Below, one piece after another: positions 18,505-28,000 of a stretch of DNA of 64,000 nt (positions are counted from its first letter, which is position 1; every line of letters begins with the position of its first letter). The notes under the pieces are model-generated. The model saw only the letters and a list, made by a program, of their open reading frames with translations, searched no databases and had not been told where the DNA came from. Source of the DNA: Oleiphilus sp. (GTDB lineage Bacteria > Pseudomonadota > Gammaproteobacteria > Pseudomonadales > Oleiphilaceae); the NCBI GenBank assembly GCA_006212045.1, contig PZPK01000012.1:1-64000 (forward strand), read 5' to 3'. A program made the translations under genes and the position numbers.

Positions 18505-18529
18505 AAACGTATGTTTTAAACATACGTTT
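18505..18529. promoter_or_regulatory. Perfect palindromic operator upstream of psrA
   Basis: Arms AAACGTATGTTT and AAACATACGTTT are exact reverse complements around one central T. PsrA of Pseudomonas binds dyads built of AAAC and GTTT half-sites and represses its own gene, and this site lies 20 bp before the psrA ATG. Autorepression relieved by long-chain acyl-CoA is the likely function. Confidence 0.75.
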
Positions 18530-18549
18530 AGAATAGTTTTACTAATTTT

Positions 18550-19203
18550 ATGGCCCACACTGAAACCGTTGACAGAATTCTCGATGCGGCCGAGATTCTA
18601 TTCGCAGAGAGGGGGTTTTCGGAAACCTCTCTTCGCATGATCACCAGCAAAGCAAAAGTTAATCTTGCCGCAGTCAATTATCATTTTGGTTCCAAGAACG
18701 CGCTGATTCAAGCCGTGTTTTCGAGATTTTTGGACCCGCTCAGCCGTTTAATGGAGCAGGGCCTGAAGGAAAATGGCTGGGACCGTGAAGTTTGTGCTGC
18801 CCCTAACCTGGAAGACATCATTCGTTTGTACGTCAGAGGTTTGTTGAAGATTCCAACAAGTCACGAAAATGGTGTGTCGATATTTATGCGCCTGATGGGG
18901 CTCGCTTACACCCAGTCGCAAGGCCATTTGCGGAAATATCTGGAATCTGAGTATGCCCGGATTTTCCGCCTGTTTATGCAGCTGGTTAAAAAGAGTACAC
19001 CGGAATTGTCCAAGCAGGAGCGCTTCTGGCGCTTTCAGTTTACGCTGGGTTCAATAGCATTTACCATGTCGAGTATTCAGCCGCTGACGGAAATACTTGA
19101 GAACAGCGCCGATGCCAAGGCAAATCCCGAGGCTGTCGTTGATTATCTGGTGCCTTATCTGCTTGGTGGTCTCAAAGCGACGCCGATTGATGCGGTCACC
19201 TAG
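18550..19203 (+). CDS. psrA: TetR-family fatty-acid-responsive regulator PsrA
   Basis: The 217-residue protein has the TetR HTH near its N-terminus (ILFAERGFSETSLRMITSKAKVNLAAVNYHFGSK is the HTH span, residues 16-49). Its sequence follows Pseudomonas PsrA closely: TVDRILDAAE, ALIQAVFSRFLDP, ISIFMRL-like and LAYTQSQGHLRKYLE blocks. In Pseudomonas PsrA senses long-chain fatty acids, represses beta-oxidation genes and itself, and activates rpoS. The adjacent palindrome at 18505-18529 and the conserved neighbour nagZ support the assignment. There is no clear ribosome-binding site at the ATG. Confidence 0.88.
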   Translation: MAHTETVDRILDAAEILFAERGFSETSLRMITSKAKVNLAAVNYHFGSKNALIQAVFSRFLDPLSRLMEQGLKENGWDREVCAAPNLEDIIRLYVRGLLKIPTSHENGVSIFMRLMGLAYTQSQGHLRKYLESEYARIFRLFMQLVKKSTPELSKQERFWRFQFTLGSIAFTMSSIQPLTEILENSADAKANPEAVVDYLVPYLLGGLKATPIDAVT

Positions 19204-19292
19204 ATATCAGTATATGGGGCTGCATTCATTGATGGCCGGCTTGCACACTCAAATGACTGAAGGCTAGTCGATAACTTGCCTATGCAATCTCA

Positions 19293-19775
19293 ATGACCAG
19301 TTGCCGTATAGATATATCAATATCGAAGCAAACGTTAGCGCACCGTTCTGACGCCGGAACCCGGACTTATTCTGTTTCCACCGCTGCAAATGGCACCGGT
19401 CAGAAGATGGGTAGTGAATGTACTCCGCTTGGCAAGCATGTCGTGCGTGCCTGTATAGGACGCGGTTGCGCCCGCGACAGCGTCTTTGTTGGTCGTCGTT
19501 TTACAGGTGAAATTTACCAGCCCTCGCTTGCCCTACAGTATCCGGAGCGGGACTGGATCCTCTCGCGCATACTCTGGTTGTCCGGGGTCGAAAAGGGCTT
19601 CAATCGTTTAGGTCAGGTCGACAGCATGCGGCGCTATATTTACATTCATGGCACTCCGGATTCGGAACCAATGGGTGTACCTGCTTCCCATGGCTGTATC
19701 CGTATGACGAATGATGCCGTGATCGAACTATTCGACATCACGCCGCCGGGCACGCTCGTAAACATTTTCCTTTAA
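19293..19775 (+). CDS. YkuD-domain L,D-peptidase without signal peptide (candidate cytoplasmic L,D-carboxypeptidase)
   Basis: The 160-residue protein is almost only a YkuD catalytic domain. The signature is complete: His in YIYIHGTPDSEPMG and the nucleophile in ASHGCIRM. Family members are usually exported L,D-transpeptidases, but here there is no signal peptide or membrane segment at the N-terminus (MTSCRIDISISKQTL). It lies between psrA and nagZ, 27 bp before nagZ, a cytoplasmic muropeptide-recycling gene. This suggests an LdcV/ElsL-type cytoplasmic L,D-carboxypeptidase that trims recycled tetrapeptides to tripeptides. The fold is certain; the reaction is inferred. Confidence 0.85.
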   Translation: MTSCRIDISISKQTLAHRSDAGTRTYSVSTAANGTGQKMGSECTPLGKHVVRACIGRGCARDSVFVGRRFTGEIYQPSLALQYPERDWILSRILWLSGVEKGFNRLGQVDSMRRYIYIHGTPDSEPMGVPASHGCIRMTNDAVIELFDITPPGTLVNIFL

Positions 19776-19801
19776 TTCTCTTTTTCTATAAAGACAGATA
19801 T

Positions 19802-20851
19802 ATGGCACAAGAAGTGACAGCGCTAAACGAAGACCCGATCGGTCCACTCATGTTGGATATTGAGGGAACAGAGCTTTCCCCGCAAGACATAGATCGTTTG
19901 CAGTACCCTTGTGTTGGCGGCGTCATTCTGTTCAGCCGCAACTACCGGGATACCCGCCAGTTGCGTGAGCTTGTAGGGGCATTGCGTTCGACCCGGCCGG
20001 AACTATTGATTGCAGTTGATCACGAAGGCGGACGCGTACAAAGATTCAAAGAGGGGTTTACGGGTATCCCTCCCATGGCAATGCTTGGGGCCTATTTTAA
20101 GCAAGCTGGAGCGCCTGCATTGGCGCTGGCACGAGACATCGGCTGGCTATTAGCGGCCGAGCTGCGTGCCTACGATATCGATTTCAGCTTTACGCCAGTG
20201 CTTGATCGTGATCATGGCGTCTCAGAGGTCATCGGAGATCGCGCATTCTCAAGTAAGCCGGAGATTATTGTGAAGCTTGCGGAGGCCTTGATGAAGGGAA
20301 TGGAGGACGCTGGCATGGCGGCTACCGGTAAGCATTTTCCCGGTCATGGTGCCGTCGTGGCAGACTCGCATCTTGCTTTGCCTGTCGATGAGCGCTCTTA
20401 TGATGAAATAGCGCGTGAAGATCTGTGTGTGTTCAATGCTCTGATTTCAGCTGGTATCCCTGCGCTGATGCCAGCGCATGTCGTCTATTCAGAGGTTGAT
20501 GACGCTCCGGCAGGCTTCTCAAGGGTTTGGATGCAGGACATTTTGCGTCAGAAGCTGGGATTCAAAGGTGTCATTTTTAGTGATGATCTGGGGATGGCCG
20601 GCGCTGAATTTGCAGGTGGTTTTGCCGACAGGGCGAAGGCCGCGCTGCTAGCCGGGTGCGATATGGTGCTGGTTTGCAACGACCCTAGCGGTGCGCAGGA
20701 AGTTGCCGGGTTTTTTGAACGAGAGGGGTGGCAATCTTCGACAAGATTGCAGGCGATGCGCGGTCGGTCCGGGCCGCTGTCGCATGAAGCCTTAGAGGAG
20801 ACGCCACGCTGGCAAAACACCGTAGCACACATTAAATCGCTTCTGACATAA
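19802..20851 (+). CDS. nagZ: Beta-N-acetylhexosaminidase NagZ
   Basis: NagZ removes the GlcNAc from GlcNAc-1,6-anhydroMurNAc-peptides during cytoplasmic cell-wall recycling. The 349-residue glycoside hydrolase family 3 protein shows GPLMLDIEGTELS, VDHEGGRVQRFKEGFT, GKHFPGHGAVVADSHLALP (with the catalytic His) and the nucleophile Asp in VIFSDDLGMAGA. Length and start match the bacterial family. It has no signal peptide, as expected, and probably shares a transcript with the YkuD gene upstream. Confidence 0.95.
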   Translation: MAQEVTALNEDPIGPLMLDIEGTELSPQDIDRLQYPCVGGVILFSRNYRDTRQLRELVGALRSTRPELLIAVDHEGGRVQRFKEGFTGIPPMAMLGAYFKQAGAPALALARDIGWLLAAELRAYDIDFSFTPVLDRDHGVSEVIGDRAFSSKPEIIVKLAEALMKGMEDAGMAATGKHFPGHGAVVADSHLALPVDERSYDEIAREDLCVFNALISAGIPALMPAHVVYSEVDDAPAGFSRVWMQDILRQKLGFKGVIFSDDLGMAGAEFAGGFADRAKAALLAGCDMVLVCNDPSGAQEVAGFFEREGWQSSTRLQAMRGRSGPLSHEALEETPRWQNTVAHIKSLLT

Positions 20852-20892
20852 GATATGATGACTAAAAAAGTTTGGGGAACGGGTATCTTGCA

Positions 20893-22035
20893 ATGGAACT
20901 AAAAGAACTGAGGCATTGGCTGGCAGAGATCGGCATCGAAGATTCTGCCTATCAGAACGTGTTCGAGATATTTATTATCGTGCTGGCGACTGCGTTAGTC
21001 AGTTTTATCGCCAAGCGCATAATAGCGCGCCTTGAGCTGCAGTTTGAAAAATCCCGAAACCTGTGGGATGACAATTTGCTGCATGCCGCGAGCAAACCCG
21101 TGTCACTGGCTATCTGGATTCTGGGTCTGTCCTTTGCGGCTTATGCAGCCCGCGATTATTCTGATACAGATATTTTTTCGATCATTGAACCGGTGCAGCG
21201 CATCGGTGTGATTGTGTGTTTGACCTGGTTTATCGTTGGCTTCATTTCAGGGGCCGAACATATCCTCATTGATCCTGAAAGGGTTCGCGAGCCAATGGAT
21301 GAGACCACCGTCTCGGCCATTGGGAAGTTATTGCGCGCTTCTGTCATTATCACTTCCGTCCTGGTGGCCCTGCAGACTCTGGGGTACAGCATCAGCGGGG
21401 TGCTGGCATTTGGCGGTATCGGCGGGATAGCGGTCGGTTTTGCCGCCAAGGATTTGCTTGCCAACTTTTTTGGTGGCCTGATGATTTACCTCGACCGCCC
21501 ATTTAAAGTGGGTGACTGGGTTCGTTCTCCGGACCAGGAAATAGAGGGGACGGTTGAAAAAATCGGTTGGCGTCTAACCACCATACGCACGTTCGATAAA
21601 AGACCGCTCTATGTTCCGAATTCCGTCTTTACCAGTATTTCGGTCCAAAACCCCTCACGCATGAGCCACAGGCGCATTTTCGAGACAGTTGGTCTGCGAT
21701 ACGACGACGCAGCGCAACTTGAAAATATTATTGCAAGAGTCAAATCCATGCTGCAGGCGCATCAGGATCTGGATACAGAACAGACCTTGATCGTGAATTT
21801 TGACGCGTTCGGCGCTTCATCGTTGGACTTCTTTATCTATACGTTTACCAGGACGACCAATTGGATCGAGTATCATGAGGTCAAGCAGGATGTGTTATTC
21901 AGGGTTATGAAGATCATCGAGGAAGAAGGGGCTGAAGTGGCATTCCCAACCTCTACGGTACATTTGTTCAAGGAAGGCGGAAAACCGGAGGTTGCGTTAA
22001 GCTCCTTGCCCGAAAAGGCGCCGGATGCCGGATGA
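20893..22035 (+). CDS. Small-conductance mechanosensitive channel (MscS family)
   Basis: The 380-residue protein has four hydrophobic segments (about residues 20-40, 70-90, 105-125 and 150-180), followed by the MscS pore and beta domain: GGIGGIAVGFAAKDLLANFFGGLMI, then DRPFKVGDWV and VEKIGWRLTTIRTFDKRPLYVPN. It would gate under membrane tension in hypo-osmotic shock. I chose the ATG at 20893 because an upstream in-frame TTG (20872) lacks support. The gene follows nagZ by about 40 bp and converges with the HD-GYP gene. Confidence 0.88.
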   Translation: MELKELRHWLAEIGIEDSAYQNVFEIFIIVLATALVSFIAKRIIARLELQFEKSRNLWDDNLLHAASKPVSLAIWILGLSFAAYAARDYSDTDIFSIIEPVQRIGVIVCLTWFIVGFISGAEHILIDPERVREPMDETTVSAIGKLLRASVIITSVLVALQTLGYSISGVLAFGGIGGIAVGFAAKDLLANFFGGLMIYLDRPFKVGDWVRSPDQEIEGTVEKIGWRLTTIRTFDKRPLYVPNSVFTSISVQNPSRMSHRRIFETVGLRYDDAAQLENIIARVKSMLQAHQDLDTEQTLIVNFDAFGASSLDFFIYTFTRTTNWIEYHEVKQDVLFRVMKIIEEEGAEVAFPTSTVHLFKEGGKPEVALSSLPEKAPDAG

Positions 22036-22046
22036 ATCTCCGGCTA

Positions 22047-23300
22047 TTAGGACTCGGCCAGCTCGAGGTCCAGCTCCTCAGGCGCAAACTCTTCGACGGA
22101 AATGCGGTACTTTCGCGGATCTTCGTAACCTGTAATCTTGACCTTATCCAGACATGACCTCAGATTCAACATTTGAGGAATCAGAAACTTATCGGTTTTC
22201 AGATTGTAAATCAGTCTTACCAGGGGGCGTAAGGGCGCTTCCGGATTCTGGGCAATGACTACGGCTAATGTGGCATTGCTGAGCTTCACCAGGCTACCTG
22301 TCGGATAGATTCCGAGGCATTTAATGAACTGGTGTACCAGTTCTTCGTCAAGCGTCTTTCCTGCTTCGTCCAGCAATGATTTCATGCCAAAGCCGGAAGG
22401 GATAGCGTCTTTGTGTCGGCGATTGTTGGTGAGGGCGTCATAGGTGTCGACGATGGCAAACATCTTGCCGTAGATCGAAATTTCCTCGACAGTCTTACCT
22501 GCTGGATAACCAGAGCCATCGATTCGTTCATGATGCTCTCTGATAATGTTGCCGACGATCTCGGAATCAAGGCTTTCTTCAGGTAGCAATTGTGTCCCGA
22601 TGCTGACATGCTTTTTCACTTCGCGATATTGCGTTTCTGTTAGTGGTCCGTCATGCGCAAAGTGCTCCGGGTCAATGCGCATTTGCCCAATATCATGCAG
22701 TAGGGCACCCGTAATGCACTGTTCAATTTCCAATAAAGGCATATTGCGAGCGTGACAAAAGATTCCCATCAGCACTGCGGTATTGACCGAGTGCTCGTAG
22801 ACGTAGTCGTCAATATGTCGCATTTTTCCAAGCCAGGTGAGGGCGTCTTTATTGCGTAATACTGACCGACAGATGGCTTGAGACGCCTGCTCGAAGTACT
22901 CGGTATTGAGGAAATGGCCATGTTTGATAGCCGCTTCTGACTGGCTGATGATTCTGACAGATGTCTCGAATATCGCTCTGGCAGTCCGCCACTCGAGCTT
23001 TAGTTCCTGATAGTGCACCGAGGTTTTCAGCGCCAACAGGGATAGGCTGGCATCTAGTGAGGCATCAAAGTGGGTCTGCGAAAACAACGAGTCTGTGGAG
23101 GATTGCTCTGATGCAACATCAAGGCCCTTGGAGGTATCGATAATCACCGCATCAACTCCGATGTCCTTGAATTTTTGAATAATCCGCGCGTCACGGATCA
23201 TGCCTCTTTTTTTTCGCGGCATGCTGGACGCCGAATCTTCAGGGATCTCGGCGACAAACATATCGACGGAAAGTTGGTCGATCTGTATTTTTCTTAACAC
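22047..23300 (-). CDS. HD-GYP domain protein (DUF3391 N-terminus), c-di-GMP phosphodiesterase
   Basis: The 417-residue protein starts at a GTG. Residues 1-130 match the DUF3391 region that often precedes HD-GYP (LRKIQIDQLSVDMFVAEIPEDS). The HD-GYP domain follows: YEHSVNTAVLMG, the HD pair in LLHDIGQMRIDPEHF, REHHERIDGSGYPAG with a proper GYP, and the regulator-binding region. All metal ligands seem present, so hydrolysis of c-di-GMP is likely. It is cytoplasmic and adds to the other c-di-GMP proteins at 29800 and 47268. Confidence 0.9.
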   Translation of the reverse strand: MLRKIQIDQLSVDMFVAEIPEDSASSMPRKKRGMIRDARIIQKFKDIGVDAVIIDTSKGLDVASEQSSTDSLFSQTHFDASLDASLSLLALKTSVHYQELKLEWRTARAIFETSVRIISQSEAAIKHGHFLNTEYFEQASQAICRSVLRNKDALTWLGKMRHIDDYVYEHSVNTAVLMGIFCHARNMPLLEIEQCITGALLHDIGQMRIDPEHFAHDGPLTETQYREVKKHVSIGTQLLPEESLDSEIVGNIIREHHERIDGSGYPAGKTVEEISIYGKMFAIVDTYDALTNNRRHKDAIPSGFGMKSLLDEAGKTLDEELVHQFIKCLGIYPTGSLVKLSNATLAVVIAQNPEAPLRPLVRLIYNLKTDKFLIPQMLNLRSCLDKVKITGYEDPRKYRISVEEFAPEELDLELAES

Positions 23301-23415
23301 GGTAGACTCGGTTTTATTGATTTCCAGAATAAAAGATTAAATTTATACTTATATTTTCAGCCTAGCGTGAATAACGCATTTTTCTAATTTTATTTTATTG
23401 AAGGAAGCCCCTGAT

Positions 23416-24144
23416 TTGATTGGTATTATTGGTGGCACCGGATTGAGCGCGTTTCTTGATGCCAATCTGCTAAGAACCGAAGAGTTCGAATCCCGGTTCG
23501 GAGCGCCCAGTTCCGAAGTTAGTATTTGTCAGCTGCATGGCCGGGATTTCGCGTTTTTACCGCGTCATGGTCATCCGCATCGTGTGCCCCCGCACAAGAT
23601 CAATTATCGGGCAAATCTTGATGTCCTGGTGCGGTCGGGAGTAACCGAACTGATCGCTGTGAATGCCGTAGGCGGTATTTGTGGAGGGCTGGGACCGGCA
23701 CAGATAGCCATACCGGATCAAATACTGGATTACACCTATGGCCGTGAACATACCATCTATGATGATGGCTCGGCTTTGGATCATGTTGATTTCAGCTTTC
23801 CGTATTCCGGCAAGGTGCGCGAGAATTTAGCGTCGGCCGCGTCCAGAGCAAATATTTCAGTTCTTACGAGTGCCGTCTATGCAGCAACCCAAGGCCCCAG
23901 GCTGGAAACGGCTGCGGAGATCAGCAAAATAAGACGAGATGGTGCGGACATGGTGGGCATGACAGGCATGCCAGAGGCAGCGCTTGCGCGCGAGATGGGC
24001 GTGGAGTACGCCTGTATCGCCTTGTCGGTGAATTGGGCGGCCGGTTTGACGGATGAACTGATCACCATGCACGATATCGAGGAGGCGCTGGCGGCAGGCA
24101 TGAAGGATGTGAAAAAAATTCTTGCCTGTTACATCCAAGGTTAA
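23416..24144 (+). CDS. S-methyl-5'-thioinosine phosphorylase (MTAP/PNP family)
   Basis: The enzyme splits the nucleoside made from the polyamine by-product methylthioadenosine, salvaging methionine and purine. Motifs are IGIIGGTGLSAF (phosphate loop), ARHGHPHR-like PRHGHPHRVPPHKINYRAN, NAVGGI, TQGPRLETAAEI and DMVGMTGMPEAALARE, very like Pseudomonas PA3004, a thioinosine-specific enzyme. No ATG start exists. TTG at 23416 has AAGGAAG 8 bases upstream and gives the family N-terminus; TTG at 23398 lacks a ribosome-binding site. Substrate preference (MTI versus MTA) is inferred from kinship and synteny. Confidence 0.85.
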   Translation: MIGIIGGTGLSAFLDANLLRTEEFESRFGAPSSEVSICQLHGRDFAFLPRHGHPHRVPPHKINYRANLDVLVRSGVTELIAVNAVGGICGGLGPAQIAIPDQILDYTYGREHTIYDDGSALDHVDFSFPYSGKVRENLASAASRANISVLTSAVYAATQGPRLETAAEISKIRRDGADMVGMTGMPEAALAREMGVEYACIALSVNWAAGLTDELITMHDIEEALAAGMKDVKKILACYIQG

Positions 24145-24170
24145 TGGCCTTTCTGTTATCCACTTGGAAC

Positions 24171-24974
24171 TCAGAGAGGCGCATACTCAAGTGAAAATGG
24201 CGATTCAATCTTTCTGATTGTCGCGATCACACCCAATGCCGGATGATCTACATAATGACGCTCGCCGTCCTTTATGCGGCGTGAGTCCTGTAACTGTACT
24301 CGCTCCACTGCGAGCCATGAGCGTTTGTTCGCCAACACGGGGTCATCTTGATTTGCCTGGTTCTCATTCAACGGCAATAGCAATTGGTCAAGTCTGATCC
24401 CGCCTGTTTGTCGCACCCAATTAAACCAGTCTATCTCCGGAAACCATTGTTTCCGGAACAGGCTGACATCTATGTCAAAGTGCAGGTATCGCTCGCGCCT
24501 TATGGTGACCGTTCCATTCAGATGCCAGCCATTCTCCAGGCCCTGATCAATCATCATAGGCAGGCTTTGGCTGTCGTTTCCGAGAGCTTGTTGCCAGGCC
24601 CGAAAATGCAATACATCTGTTCGTCGATCCCTGGCCAGACGTTGATGCGCGTCAGAAAGTTCGGTCTCTTCCCGGTTAACTGGGGCGAGATGATTATCCA
24701 CCAGTGCATTTCGTGATTGGAAGTAAGGCTGCGGAAAATAGTACTGGTAACGCCTGTTGTCTTCGGGGGTTCGATAGTGAAAGTGAGGAAGTGACTCGTA
24801 ACGCAGTTCGTGGCGGTCACCGGTTTTGTGTTCAAACAGAACATATTCTATTTGATACCAGTCTTGCGTTTCCGCGAGATTCTCATCTTCCTGTGCCTGA
24901 GCATTGAAAATAGCAAGACAGAAAAAAATCAAAACGGTTAGTCTTGGTTGGGCTAAACAGGTGTTTGACAGCAT
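24171..24974 (-). CDS. csiV: CsiV-like periplasmic protein
   Basis: The product (267 residues from the ATG at 24974) has a signal peptide (LTVLIFFCLAIFNAQA, cleavage before QEDEN). The mature protein begins WYQIEYVLFEHK and contains RRERYLHFDIDVSLFRK and HPALGVIATIRKIE, matching the CsiV family. Vibrio CsiV binds peptidoglycan and is needed for cell-shape integrity under D-amino-acid stress. The same gene follows mfd in Pseudomonas, as here (50 bp gap on the minus strand). An upstream ATG at 25043 would add 23 residues before the signal peptide. The gene name is transferred from Vibrio and function may differ. Confidence 0.7.
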   Translation of the reverse strand: MLSNTCLAQPRLTVLIFFCLAIFNAQAQEDENLAETQDWYQIEYVLFEHKTGDRHELRYESLPHFHYRTPEDNRRYQYYFPQPYFQSRNALVDNHLAPVNREETELSDAHQRLARDRRTDVLHFRAWQQALGNDSQSLPMMIDQGLENGWHLNGTVTIRRERYLHFDIDVSLFRKQWFPEIDWFNWVRQTGGIRLDQLLLPLNENQANQDDPVLANKRSWLAVERVQLQDSRRIKDGERHYVDHPALGVIATIRKIESPFSLEYAPL

Positions 24975-25092
24975 GGTTAGAGCAATCTTGTTGCCTTGCA
25001 GGTAATTTGCACGAAATAGACCATTGCGCGGGCGGTGGGACATTTTAGCGCTACACGACCCGACAACGACCTCGATGAAAGCGGGTATTTAT

Positions 25093-28000
25093 TCATGATG
25101 CGCCCAGCTTTTCAAGCACTTGTTCAATTTCCTCAAACAGCGCCTCTGCATTTTCGGCCTTGTGTGAGAACTTGAGTTTACTGGCACCTTCCAGTTGGTA
25201 AAGATCTGGACGGGACTGAACCAACTGTACAATAGACAGCGGTTCGATTGCAGTGTTATTGGAAAACTCAAGTTTGCCACTTTTGGCCCCGGCCTCTAGC
25301 TTGGCAATACCGGACGCGTTGAGACGGAGTTTAAGCGCCGTCTGGCGGAAAAGGAACTTGCATGACTCCGGGAGCAAACCAAAGCGGTCGATCATTTCAA
25401 CCTGAAGATCCTTGAGTTCAGCGGGTTTAGCCGCACTGGCGATACGTTTGTATAGCATCAGGCGCGTATGCACATCGGGGACATAGTCGTCGGGAATAAT
25501 AGTGGACAGCGGCAGATTTACTTCAGCGCCATGGACATCCGATTCCAGGTCTACCTCTTTACCGGACCTTAAGGATTCTACGGCCTTTTCCAGTAATTCC
25601 ATGTACAGGCTAAAACCAACGCTTTGTATTTGTCCGCTTTGCTCCTCTCCCAGCAACTCTCCCGCTCCGCGTATTTCGAGGTCATGCGTTGCAAGCATGA
25701 AGCCCGCACCCAGATCCTGAGACGCAGTGATTGCTTCAAGACGTTTTTCAGCATCTTTGCTGAGCGCTTTTGCCGGTGGTGTGAGTAAATAGGCGTAAGC
25801 CTGATGATGCGACCTGCCGACTCGCCCGCGCAGCTGGTGCAATTGAGCGAGGCCAAATTTATCTGCACGATCGATAATGATGGTATTGGCATTTGGTATA
25901 TCAATGCCGGTTTCAATAATCGTGGAACACACCAGTATATTAAAACGCAGGTGGTAGAAGTCGGACATTGCCTGCTCCAGTTCGCGTTCGCGCATCTGTC
26001 CATGGGCAAAACCGATTCGGGCTTCGGGCACGAGGTCCTGCAGGTAACGGACTTCTTTTTCGATATTCTTTACGTCATTGAACAGATAGTAGACTTGGCC
26101 TCCCCGCAGCACCTCACGTAATACCGATTCCCGGATCAGACCGTCTTCACGCTCGCGCACAAAGGTTTTCACAGAGAGGCGCTTGGCCGGTGGTGTGGCA
26201 ATGATGGACAGGTCACGAATCCCGCCCATGGCCATATTCAGGGTTCTGGGAATTGGCGTTGCCGTCATGGTGAGTATGTCAACTTCTGCGCGTAGTGCTT
26301 TCAGCCGTTCTTTCTGCTGTACGCCAAAGCGGTGTTCTTCATCGATAATCAGCAGTCCCAGATTCTTGAACGTGACGTCACCCTGAATCAATTTATGCGT
26401 GCCAACAACGATATCAGTTTTACCACTGGCTATTTTATTCAAGGTTTCCTGCTGGTTCTTTGATGAATTGAAGCGTGACAGCACTTCAATCGAAACAGCG
26501 GTTTCAGCAAACCGGTCCACCAGGGACTCGTAATGCTGCTGTGCCAGCAAAGTGGTTGGCACCAGTATCGCCACTTGCTTACCGGAAAAAGTCGCCATAA
26601 AGGCGGCTCGCATCGCAACCTCGGTTTTTCCGAACCCGACATCGCCGCAAACCAGACGGTCCATCGGTTGCGGGCGCACCATGTCCTGAATAACCGCATT
26701 GATCGCATTGCGCTGGTCTGGTGTTTCCTCGAAAGGAAACCTGGCGCAGAACGCGCGATAGGTTTCGCCCGGGTGCTCATATTGAAAGCCTTCTCGGGCC
26801 TCTCTTTTGGCATACACTTCGAGCAGTTCAGCAGCCGTGTCCCGCACCTTGGCCATGGCCTTTTGCTTGGCGATTGACCATTTTTCTGTGCCCAGCTTGT
26901 GCATGGGAGCGAGGGCTTCGTCTGTGCCGCTGTAGCGGGATATCAAATCCAGTGATGAGACGGGCACATAAAGTTTTGCCTGTTCGGCATATTCCAGCAT
27001 CAGAAATTCGTTAGAACGGCCATCCACTTCGATCGTTTCCAGTCCCCGATAACGGCCTACGCCATGATCAATGTGCACCACAGGGGAACCTATTTGCAGC
27101 TCAGTCAGGTTCTTGACCACCATGTCGCTGGTGGTTGCGGCCTGCTTCCTTCTCGGGCTGTGCGTAACGCGCATGCCGAACAGTTCGGTCTCTGTAATGA
27201 CCTGCAATTTGGCATCCGACGCGATAAAGCCATCCGCAGGTGCGCCAACGGCAATACACAGTGGTTCACTGCCTTCCAGAAAATCCTGCCAGGAATCAAT
27301 ACTGTGACTGGTCAGCTGGTGCGCATTGAACAGGTCCGACATGACCTCGCGACGACCGGCACTCTCGGCAATGATCAGCGTTCGGTAATCCTGCGTAGCA
27401 AGATGAGATTTCAGGTTTCCCAGCGGGTCACTGGCCCGGTCGTCGACGGCGACTTGCGGCAGGTTCTGGCAGTTGGCAGATAATTCATGAGTCCTGGATT
27501 TTGCTTCGGTGTCCGGCTCGTTTGCCATTGCAATGGACAGTCGCGGAAAGTCTTTGATTTTCGAAAACAGGGCTTCGGCTCGAAGAAAGAGTTCATCCGG
27601 CGCCAGCAAGGGGCGCTGAATATCATGGCGTCTGTCTTCATAGCGCAAACTGATTTCTTTCAGAATGTGCGCACAACGGTCGGGAGTATTATCCTGCAAC
27701 AGGATCAGGGTGTCGGTCGGCAGATAATCAAACAGACTTGCCATATGCTCAAAGAACAGTGGGCTGTAAAATTCCAGACCATGGGGTTTGATGCCATCTT
27801 TGATATCTCTCAGTACCGGAGAGTCTGCGGCAGAATTCGGAAAGCGCTCCAGCCAGCGATTGCGGAATGCAAGACGGTTGCTGTCGTCCCAAGGGAATTC
27901 GTTGGCAGGCAGTATCGACAGGGCGTCAAGCTTTTTGCGTGATCGCTGCGTTTCCGGGTCGAAGGTTCTGATGCTGTCGATTTCGTCATCGAACAGTTCA

